This document shows positions 1-5,488 of a DNA stretch of 9,481 nt, piece by piece. The stretch spans positions 1 through 9,481 of the forward strand of contig CAYOUE010000129.1 in the NCBI GenBank assembly GCA_964407075.1, read 5' to 3'. The stretch's first letter is position 1. Every line of letters starts with the position of its first letter. A program made the position numbers and the translations under genes. The DNA is from JAHQVI01 sp964407075. Lineage in GTDB: Bacteria > Pseudomonadota > Alphaproteobacteria > Rhizobiales > Rhodomicrobiaceae. Below the pieces are notes generated by a model that saw only the letters and a program-made list of their open reading frames with translations, made no database searches and was not told the origin of the DNA.

Positions 1-343
1 TCTGCGCGCTGACCTGCGCGACGGCCGGGCCTTCATGACCGCACAGCGGCCCGACAAGAAGCTGAACGCCGTCATTGGATACGAGACGCCGCGCGGCATT
101 GATGGCGTTATCGGGGTTACAGCCCGTATCGGCGACGATGACTTCGATGTCACGGCCGCCGGCCTTGTTTCCAACCTTGTCCCAATAAAGATTGAAGCCG
201 TTCAGCGCATCCTCGCCGGATTTGGCGAGACCGCCTGTCGTCGGCAGAAGCACGCCGATCTTTATCGCATCCTGCGCGTGAGCGCTGGTCATCATCAGGC
301 CGAGCGCGCCGACGGCGACGGCTGCAAAATTCACTTTCAGCAT
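1..343 (-). CDS. ABC transporter substrate-binding protein, branched-chain amino acid (LivK/Peripla_BP_6) type, 5' part only
   Basis: The 114 visible codons run off the left edge of the window without a stop. The protein begins with a Sec signal peptide: Lys3, a hydrophobic stretch at residues 6-18, and an Ala-His-Ala cleavage region at about 21-23. The mature start has the family hallmarks IKIGVLLPTTGG (residues 27-38) and GEDALNGFNLYW (43-54), then a VIVADTGCNPDNAINAARRL strand-helix unit (68-87) and VQLLVGPLCGHEG (93-105). Family members bind a small amino or organic acid in the periplasm and deliver it to an ABC permease. Of two close ATGs (349 and 343) I chose 343, because GGGAGG at 356-351 sits 7 nt upstream of it and would touch the other. 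The gene is divergent from the SDR gene, with tandem operators between them, so the ligand is probably the substrate of the neighbouring CoA-thioester pathway. The ligand itself is unknown. Confidence 0.93.
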   Translation of the reverse strand, partial: MLKVNFAAVAVGALGLMMTSAHAQDAIKIGVLLPTTGGLAKSGEDALNGFNLYWDKVGNKAGGRDIEVIVADTGCNPDNAINAARRLVSNDGVQLLVGPLCGHEGPAVAQVSAQ

Positions 344-423
344 CTGCATTCCTCCCAATTTGCTGCACCCGGTCTTTTTGCATTGCGATGCAGCGTTCTG
401 CCTGGAGCCGCGGCATCGCAGAG

Positions 424-455
424 TTTACAGCGTACTGTTTACAGTATACTGTTTA
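424..455. promoter_or_regulatory. Tandem palindromic operators in the divergent promoter region
   Basis: Two palindromes lie 14 bp apart centre to centre: ACAGCGTACTGT (427-438, one mismatched pair) and the perfect ACAGTATACTGT (441-452). Each is preceded and followed by TTT or TTTA, which makes a run of TTTACAG half-sites. The second is identical to the core of the palindrome in front of the CoA-transferase gene (1841-1854). The block sits about midway between the binding-protein start (343) and the SDR start (534). TATACT, a good -10 hexamer, is embedded in the perfect palindrome on both strands. TTTACA at 424-429 could be a -35 for the plus strand, although its 15-bp spacer is short. A bound dimer would therefore cover the promoter elements. 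Assignment to the MarR regulator at 1303-1806 is an inference from shared sites and size. Confidence 0.75.
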
Positions 456-533
456 GATCGGGCGATCAAGACCGTGTTGAGAGGTGACGTCGCGTGCCGG
501 CCTCGAGCCGGACGCAGTTCAGGATGGCTGCGA

Positions 534-1280
534 ATGGCAGGGAATTTGGTAATTACGGGATCAAGCCGCGGTATCGGCGCGGCGACGGCGCAACTCGCTG
601 CGGCGCAGGGCTATGGCGTTTGCGTGACCTATCATGACGACCGCGACCGGGCTGAGGGTGTTGCGCACGGCATCCGCGACCGGGGCGGACGGGCGACGAC
701 GGCAGGTGTTGACGTTACCGACGCCGGGCAGGTCGCCGCGCTGTTCGAGAAAGCCGAACGCGATCTCGGTCCGCTGACCGGGCTCGTCAACAACGCCGGC
801 ATCCTCGGCCCCTGCACCAGGCTCGACGAACTCGCCGCTGACGATCTCCGCGCCGTCTTCGAGACCAATGTCTTCGGGTATTTCATCTGCGCCCGCGAGG
901 CTGTGCGCCGTTTCTCGACGCGGCATGGAGGCAAGGGCGGCGCGATCGTGAACGTCTCATCCGTCGTGGCGAAATTCGGCGCTCCGGGCGAATATGTGCA
1001 TTACGCCGCAAGCAAGGGCGCAATCGACGTGCTGACTTCGGGACTTGCGCGCGAGGTTGCGGAGGAAGGCGTCCGCGTCAACGCCGTCCGCCCAGGCCTG
1101 ACCGACACCGAGATGTTCATCGTCAATGGCGACCGGGACCGGATTGCGCGCGTCGCCCCGAGCATTCCGATGAAGCGGGTCGCCCAACCGGAGGAAATCG
1201 CCCGTGCCATTCTCTGGCTGCTTTCCGACGAGGCGAGCTACGTGACCGGGGCGATATTGGATGTCGGCGGCGGACGATAA
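534..1280 (+). CDS. SDR-family NAD(P)-dependent oxidoreductase
   Basis: This is a classical short-chain dehydrogenase/reductase of 248 residues, the usual length. A cytosolic Rossmann enzyme of this type interconverts a hydroxyl and a keto group using NAD(H) or NADP(H). The visible motifs are the cofactor-binding TGSSRGIG (8-15), the adenine-contacting Asp60-Val61, NNAG (86-89), Asn112, Ser143 in NVSS, the catalytic YAASK (Tyr157, Lys161), RVNAVRPG (181-188) and the C-terminal VTGAILDVGGG. The open frame extends upstream to 360, but that stretch crosses the operators and lacks SDR sequence. The ATG at 534 starts exactly at the first beta strand and has AGGA at 521-524. The gene is divergent from the binding protein and convergent with the MarR gene. 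It probably oxidises or reduces a hydroxyacyl or keto intermediate of the same pathway. Substrate and cofactor preference cannot be decided from this sequence. Confidence 0.93.
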   Translation: MAGNLVITGSSRGIGAATAQLAAAQGYGVCVTYHDDRDRAEGVAHGIRDRGGRATTAGVDVTDAGQVAALFEKAERDLGPLTGLVNNAGILGPCTRLDELAADDLRAVFETNVFGYFICAREAVRRFSTRHGGKGGAIVNVSSVVAKFGAPGEYVHYAASKGAIDVLTSGLAREVAEEGVRVNAVRPGLTDTEMFIVNGDRDRIARVAPSIPMKRVAQPEEIARAILWLLSDEASYVTGAILDVGGGR

Positions 1281-1302
1281 GACAATGGCCGAAGCGCAGC
1301 GT

Positions 1303-1806
1303 TTACTTTTCCGCCTTTGCAAGGGGCAGCCCGGCGTCTTCGATCTGGAGCGGCGCACGGCTGAAGCGGTTGTTGACCCTGACGACGCGTGTCATCATCT
1401 CCATGAAGAGTTCCTGCTCGGCTTTCGACAGCGGCGAGAGCATCCGCGCCTGCGCCCGCCGGTTCGACGCGGCCATCCTGTCGAGCGCCTCCGCGCCTTC
1501 GTTGGTGATGTAAAGAACCTTGCGGCGGCGGTCTTTCGGGTCGGCCTCCCGGCGGATGAGATTGCGCTTTTCAAGCCGGATGATGACGTCCTGAATCGTG
1601 CTGCGGTCGAAGGCGATGCGGCGCGACAGCTCCATCTGGTCCATGCCCGGGAACGCGCGGATCGCCGTCATCGACGCAAATTGCACCGGACGGATTTCGC
1701 TTGCCGCCGTCTCCTCCAGATATATCGAAACGGCGATCTGGTGCAGGCGCCGGATCAGGTGGCCCGGCATGTCATAGAGCGGAAACGGCTTTTCTGCGGA
1801 AACCAA
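1303..1806 (-). CDS. MarR-family transcriptional regulator (TTG start)
   Basis: This 167-residue protein has MarR architecture: N- and C-terminal helices for dimerisation around a winged helix-turn-helix at about residues 41-101. The recognition helix is near residues 66-79 (FDRSTIQDVIIRLE). The basic wing DPKDRRRKVLYIT (89-101) carries the family D-x-R pattern. MarR proteins usually repress nearby genes and release DNA when a small phenolic, acid or CoA-thioester ligand binds. The start is TTG at 1806, supported by a strong AGGAGG 9 nt upstream. The first in-frame ATG is residue 13 and would remove the start of the first helix. The gene is divergent from the CoA-transferase operon, with one perfect palindrome between them. 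It ends 22 bp from the convergent SDR gene. It probably represses itself and both divergent units; the ligand is unknown. Confidence 0.93.
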   Translation of the reverse strand: MVSAEKPFPLYDMPGHLIRRLHQIAVSIYLEETAASEIRPVQFASMTAIRAFPGMDQMELSRRIAFDRSTIQDVIIRLEKRNLIRREADPKDRRRKVLYITNEGAEALDRMAASNRRAQARMLSPLSKAEQELFMEMMTRVVRVNNRFSRAPLQIEDAGLPLAKAEK

Positions 1807-1815
1807 CAGTCAGAT

Positions 1816-1821
1816 CCTCCT
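1816..1821 (-). promoter_or_regulatory. Ribosome binding site that fixes the TTG start of the MarR gene
   Basis: AGGAGG on the minus strand, 9 nt before TTG at 1806. No ATG or GTG in this frame lies closer, so the unusual TTG is the best start. Confidence 0.75.
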
Positions 1822-1840
1822 ATCGGAACGGGCATGATGA

Positions 1841-1854
1841 TACAGTATACTGTA
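1841..1854. promoter_or_regulatory. Palindromic operator between the MarR gene and the CoA-transferase operon
   Basis: TACAGTATACTGTA is a perfect 14-bp palindrome centred between the MarR start (1806, 34 nt away) and the CoA-transferase start (1892, 37 nt away). Its 12-bp core is identical to the site at 441-452. It contains TATACT (1846-1851), which could serve as a -10 for the operon, and on the other strand as a -10 for the MarR gene, so binding would block RNA polymerase directly. No convincing -35 is visible on either strand. This arrangement is typical of MarR autoregulation; binding itself is inferred. Confidence 0.8.
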
Positions 1855-1891
1855 AAAAGACAGCAACACTGCCTTTTAGAGGGAAGACGCC

Positions 1892-3520
1892 ATGCCGTCC
1901 AATGAAAGGCCAGAATATCCCAAAGTCATAAGCGCCGGGCAAGCGGCAGAGCTTATCGAGGATGGTGATGCGGTGTTTTTCAGCGGCTCCGGCGGCGGCC
2001 ATCTGGTCCCCGAAGCCGTCATCGACGCGCTCGCCGCCCGCTTCGCCGCCGAAGGCGCGCCGCGCGATCTCACCTTGTGCAGCGTCGTCTCGCTCGGCGA
2101 CTGGGAAACAACCGGCTTCAGCAAACTTGCCCTCCCCGGCCTGCCGCGCCGCGTCATCAGCGCCGGGTTCAACAATTGCCCGGCCATCGGCGCGATGGCG
2201 AACGAAAATCTCATCGAAGCCTACACGCTGCCCCAGGGCGTGCTGTCTCAGCTCACCCGCGACATGGCGGCGGGGCGGCCCGGCCTCGTCACCCGCACAG
2301 GCCTCGGCACCTTCGTCGATCCGCGCCAGCAGGGCGGGAAGCAGAGCGCGCGGACGCAGGAGGATCTCGTCCGCCTGATGACGATCGACGGCGAGGATTT
2401 CCTGTTCTACAAGGCACTGCCGATCGACGTAGCCGTGATCCGCGGCACGACGGCGGATGAGGTCGGCAACATCACGCTTGAGGACGAAGTGATCTTCGGC
2501 GAAGTGCTTTCGCTGGCGACCGCCGCCAAGCGCAATGGCGGCACCGTCATCGCGCAGGTCAAGCGCATGGCGCGCAAGCAAACGCTTCCGGCCAAGCAGG
2601 TGAAGGTACCCGGCGCGCTCGTCGATCATGTGGTCATCGCGCCGGACCAGATGCAGACCTATCAGACCGTCTTCCGCCCCGGCTATGCCGGACTGATCCG
2701 CGAACCGGCAACGCAGATCGGCTTCCTGCCGCTCGATGTCCGCAAGGTGATCGCCCGCCGCGCCGCAATGGAGCTGTTTCCCGGCGCGGTCGTCAATCTC
2801 GGCTATGGCGTGTCGATCGGCATCACGCCGGTCGCGGCCGAGGAAGGTTTCCTGGGCGACATCTGCCTGACGGTCGAACAGGGGCTGTTCGGCGGCGCGC
2901 CAGCCCTGGGGAAGGATTTCGGCACAGGCGTCAATTACGATGCGATGATCGACCAGCCCTATCAGTTCGATTTCTACGATGGCGGCGGCCTCGACATGGC
3001 GTTCCTGTCCTTCGCTCAAGTTGACCGCGAGGGCAATGTCAACGTCTCGCGCTACGGCCCGAACATCACCGGGCCGGGCGGCTTCATCAACATCTCGCAA
3101 GGCACGCGGAAAGTCGTTTTCTCCGGCACGCTGACGGCGGGCGGGCTGGACATCGCGCCTGACGGCCAAGGCGGCATGACGCTGAAGCGCGAGGGCAAGA
3201 CGCGCAAATTCGTGCCCGAAGTCGAGCAGATCACATTCTCCGGGCGCGTCGCCATGGAGCGCGGACAGGAGATACTCTACGTCACCGACCGCGCAGTATT
3301 CGCGTTGACGCGGCATGGCCTCATGTTGACCGAAATAGCTGCGGGAATTGACATACAACGGGACCTTCTCGGCCATATCGGTTTTGAAATCGCGGTCTCG
3401 CCGGACCTCAAGCAGATGGACGCGAGATTGTTCAGGGAGGGCGCGATGGGGGTCAAGGCGGAGTTTTACGCGCGCAGGCGCGCCGGGGGCCGGGCCGAGG
3501 CGGATGGAGCCGCGTCATGA
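1892..3520 (+). CDS. Family I acyl-CoA:carboxylate CoA-transferase (fused alpha-beta, YdiF/acetate CoA-transferase-like)
   Basis: A 542-residue single-chain family I CoA-transferase. These cytosolic enzymes move CoA between an acyl-CoA donor and a carboxylic acid through a glutamyl-CoA thioester. The N-terminal half has the glycine-rich FFSGSGGGHLVPE (29-41) and the family signature GLGTFVDPRQQGGK (137-150). The C-terminal half has VNLGYGVSIGI (301-311) and LTVEQGLFGG (326-335), where Glu329 is the predicted nucleophile, followed by GGGLDMAFLSFAQVDREGNVNVS (364-386). Fused alpha and beta halves and a length near 520-540 match the YdiF/propionate CoA-transferase group. AGAGGGA at 1878-1884 supports the ATG. 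The gene overlaps the enoyl-CoA hydratase by ATGA, so the two are translated together. It probably activates the incoming acid for beta-oxidation-type breakdown. The real acid is unknown, and acetate CoA-transferase is only the nearest named activity. The Ala/Arg-rich tail (528-542) looks dispensable. Confidence 0.94.
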   Translation: MPSNERPEYPKVISAGQAAELIEDGDAVFFSGSGGGHLVPEAVIDALAARFAAEGAPRDLTLCSVVSLGDWETTGFSKLALPGLPRRVISAGFNNCPAIGAMANENLIEAYTLPQGVLSQLTRDMAAGRPGLVTRTGLGTFVDPRQQGGKQSARTQEDLVRLMTIDGEDFLFYKALPIDVAVIRGTTADEVGNITLEDEVIFGEVLSLATAAKRNGGTVIAQVKRMARKQTLPAKQVKVPGALVDHVVIAPDQMQTYQTVFRPGYAGLIREPATQIGFLPLDVRKVIARRAAMELFPGAVVNLGYGVSIGITPVAAEEGFLGDICLTVEQGLFGGAPALGKDFGTGVNYDAMIDQPYQFDFYDGGGLDMAFLSFAQVDREGNVNVSRYGPNITGPGGFINISQGTRKVVFSGTLTAGGLDIAPDGQGGMTLKREGKTRKFVPEVEQITFSGRVAMERGQEILYVTDRAVFALTRHGLMLTEIAAGIDIQRDLLGHIGFEIAVSPDLKQMDARLFREGAMGVKAEFYARRRAGGRAEADGAAS

Positions 3521-4299
3521 GCGAAGCGCCCGTCCTGCACCGGATCGAGGACGGTCTGGCGATCGTCACTCTCAACGCTCCGCCATTGAACCTCGTCACG
3601 GTCGGATTGACGCAGCGGCTCGATGCTCTGCTTGAAACTCTGGCGGAGGATCAATCCGTACGCGCTCTGCTGCTCCACGGCGCGGGGGAAAGGGCCTTCT
3701 GCGCAGGCTCCGACATCGGCGAGTTCGACCGCTATATGGCGCCGAACGCCGCCGTCACGGAAAAGATGTACGCCGAAAACGTCATGTATAATCGCCTCGC
3801 GCGCTTCCCCTGGCCGACGGTCGCCTATGTGCATGGCGCGGCGTTCGGCGGCGGGCTGGAGCTGGCGGTGTGCTGCGATCTGATCGTCGCGGGCGAAGCG
3901 GCGCGTTTCGCGCTGCCCGAGGTACGGCTCGGCGTCTTCCCGGGCAGCGGCGGCACGGTGCGCGTGACGCGGCGCATCGGTCCCGCCCGCGCGAACGAGA
4001 TGGTCTTTCTCGGCGATCCGATCGACGCTGCGACGGCGCTTTCATGGGGGCTCGTCAACCGGATCGCGCCGAATGCCGAGGGTTTCAGCGTGGCATTGGA
4101 TCTGGGCAAACGGCTTGCCAGGGGCCCGTCGAGCATGAAGCAGGCCAAGAAGGCGCTCGCAATGGCCTACGCCATGCCGGAAGAAGACGCCGTCGCGAGA
4201 ACGCTGCCGCTGATCGGCGAAGCCTTCACCAGCGAGGACTGCTGCGAGGGCGTGCAGGCGTTCAGGGAAAAGAGGCCGCCCAAGTTCAGGGGTGAGTGA
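3517..4299 (+). CDS. Enoyl-CoA hydratase/isomerase family protein (crotonase)
   Basis: A 260-residue crotonase-fold enzyme of standard length. Crotonases stabilise an acyl-CoA enolate; hydratase members add water across a 2-enoyl-CoA. The oxyanion-hole segments are FCAGSDIGEF (61-70) and HGAAFGGGLELA (106-117). Both glutamates used by classical enoyl-CoA hydratases are present with the 20-residue spacing of the rat enzyme: Glu115 in GGGLELA and Glu135 in LPEVRLG. They are followed by FPGSGGTVR (141-149). This supports true hydratase chemistry over an isomerase or hydrolase variant, though substrate chain cannot be predicted. The ATG overlaps the CoA-transferase stop by four bases and has GGAG 7 nt upstream, indicating translational coupling. 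It is the last gene of the operon. No clear hairpin followed by a T run is visible downstream. Confidence 0.94.
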   Translation: MSEAPVLHRIEDGLAIVTLNAPPLNLVTVGLTQRLDALLETLAEDQSVRALLLHGAGERAFCAGSDIGEFDRYMAPNAAVTEKMYAENVMYNRLARFPWPTVAYVHGAAFGGGLELAVCCDLIVAGEAARFALPEVRLGVFPGSGGTVRVTRRIGPARANEMVFLGDPIDAATALSWGLVNRIAPNAEGFSVALDLGKRLARGPSSMKQAKKALAMAYAMPEEDAVARTLPLIGEAFTSEDCCEGVQAFREKRPPKFRGE

Positions 4300-4835
4300 G
4301 CGTTCGTCTAAGGTTGTAGAGCGGATGGCGCACGGCGAAGCTGGCGCAGTGTGCGCTATGGACGGTCTTCGATGAGGGAGACGCGCAAGACGGAGACAAA
4401 AGTGGCCTTATTGCTCGATACCCAAAATAGTCACATCGACCCAGCATCGAGATTTAAACTGCTGTTGAATTCGGTCTGATCGTGGCTTATACGTATTACA
4501 AATAGTCAAAGTTAACCATGAATACTGGCGTAAATATAAACCATAAAGATACAGACAAGTTGAACGGAAGAGGCATATTAAAATATTCTTTGCCTCTAGC
4601 AGATAAGCTTGACTCAGTTTATGAAAATTATAGTTAAGTATTCATGGTCGTTAAAACTAAGCATAATTATTTAATACCGATTAAATTTATTTTTAGACTA
4701 CAAAAATCTAATAAATATCTATTTTAACATTAATAACTGATTCCTGAATAAAAATTTAATAATCGAACTATCAAAAACTATTATTTAATCCATTTCAATA
4801 TGCTAGAAGCGATACAGTATGAGGGACTCAAAACA
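4300..4835. other. Gene-poor junction and AT-rich leader between the catabolic operon and the methyltransferase
   Basis: To about 4400 the DNA is GC-rich like the operon before it. It then shifts sharply: 4681-4740 has 8 G/C in 60 bases and 4741-4800 has 11 in 60. No RNA gene or insertion-sequence terminal repeats are recognisable. An imperfect inverted repeat (tggcgcac at 4326-4333 with tgtgcgcta at 4350-4358) has no T run and is not a convincing terminator. Several short open frames exist (4372-4479, 4518-4637, 4644-4727). Only the first spans the composition change, and none has a convincing ribosome binding site. The promoter of the methyltransferase must lie here, but AT-richness makes any single -10 box uninformative. 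Confidence 0.6.
4372..4479 (+). other. Possible 35-codon open frame or gene remnant at the composition boundary
   Basis: An ATG at 4372 opens a 35-codon frame ending in TGA at 4477-4479. The peptide starts MRETRKTETKVALLLDTQNS and ends ASRFKLLLNSV. The frame is also open upstream to 4312. I do not recognise it and see no good ribosome binding site. It straddles the point where base composition changes, so it may be the broken end of a mobile element or older gene, or chance. Confidence 0.2.
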
Positions 4836-5453
4836 ATGACTTTCATGAACAAGGCTTATAGTACTATCGAGCGTAGGCTCTTTAAGCGTGATAGAGGACC
4901 TTTAGTCGATATACTTCGCAGCCGTGCTGTATATGTTTCAGCTCCAATTCTAAAACCGAAATCTTCGGCAAAGCTTTGGAAACGCCAGCATGTTGTAAAT
5001 GCGCTTCCCAAAAATGGGTATGGTGCTGAAATCGGAGTACGGCATGGAGATTTCTCAAAAGTGCTGATTGAAGAATGCGAACCACAGACCGCGTATTTTA
5101 TTGACCCATGGTTTGATGAAAAGGCGTTTGAGATTGCCAAGGAGAACTTATCTAAATATCCCAATGCTGTGATAATCAGAAAAAAATCTGAAGATGCCGT
5201 CAAAGATATCCAGGATGAGACTTTGGATTGGGTTTATATTGATGGCTCACACGAATATGAAGATGTATTATACGATCTTATTAATTGGAGCAAGAAAGTT
5301 AAGACCGGAGGTATAGTTTCTGGCGACGATTACTATTGGCGCGACGCAAATAAAAATTATTCGGTAAAACGTGCAGTAGACGAGTTCGCTAAAGATGGAC
5401 CGATAAAGTCATGGTTTATGTCGGCGGGTCAGTTCATTATGATAAAAAAATAA
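4836..5453 (+). CDS. Class I SAM-dependent methyltransferase (Methyltransf_24-like)
   Basis: A 205-residue protein with a Rossmann-like methyltransferase core. The SAM-binding motif I is AEIGVRHGDFS (64-74). YFIDPW (87-92) follows and includes the acidic residue expected to bind the SAM ribose. LDWVYIDGSHEYEDV (130-144) and GGIVSGDDYYW (158-168) are typical of the Methyltransf_24 group, small-molecule or sugar O-methyltransferases often found with surface-polysaccharide genes. The acceptor is unknown. A start at 4800 would add 12 residues but has no ribosome binding site. ATG at 4836 has GAGGG 10 nt upstream, and 4845 is a further option. Codon usage is A/T-rich (many AAA, AAT, TTA, ATA and AGA codons), unlike all neighbours, which points to horizontal transfer. 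The gene stands alone on the plus strand and converges on the ATPase gene 35 bp away. It shows no sign of co-transcription with either flank. Confidence 0.85.
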   Translation: MTFMNKAYSTIERRLFKRDRGPLVDILRSRAVYVSAPILKPKSSAKLWKRQHVVNALPKNGYGAEIGVRHGDFSKVLIEECEPQTAYFIDPWFDEKAFEIAKENLSKYPNAVIIRKKSEDAVKDIQDETLDWVYIDGSHEYEDVLYDLINWSKKVKTGGIVSGDDYYWRDANKNYSVKRAVDEFAKDGPIKSWFMSAGQFIMIKK

Positions 5454-5488
5454 ATCAGATCTGGTGGTGCGCGCTGCAAACCTATGAC

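Noticed and set aside
360..533. Upstream extension of the SDR gene to an ATG at 360
   Set aside because: It would place the tandem operators and promoter inside the coding region and add 58 residues before the first Rossmann strand, which normally lies at the very N-terminus.
1820..3376. Long minus-strand open frame of about 518 codons opposite the CoA-transferase gene
   Set aside because: It is the antisense shadow of a GC-rich gene whose plus-strand product has full family motifs. The shadow is rich in Arg, Asp and Ala, shows no known motif, and overlaps the operator region's start of transcription.
4326..4358. Inverted repeat after the enoyl-CoA hydratase gene as an intrinsic terminator
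   Set aside because: The stem is imperfect, the loop is long, and no T run follows on either strand.
4609..4634. TTGACT (4609-4614) and TATAGT (4629-4634) as a promoter for the methyltransferase
   Set aside because: The spacer is only 14 bp, and AT-rich DNA produces such hexamers freely. It is also about 200 bp from the start codon.
4518..4727. Two short in-frame open frames (39 and 27 codons) separated by one stop in the AT-rich leader
   Set aside because: Neither has a ribosome binding site or a recognisable motif. They could be a decayed gene, but chance is as good an explanation.
4811..4820. GATACAGTAT in front of the methyltransferase as a further MarR operator
   Set aside because: Only one half of the palindrome is present; the other half does not match. 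Half-sites are expected by chance in AT-rich DNA.
5454..5488. Bidirectional terminator between the convergent methyltransferase and ATPase genes
   Set aside because: The 35-bp gap has no clear hairpin with a T or A run. The A-rich stretch just before it is the end of the methyltransferase coding sequence.
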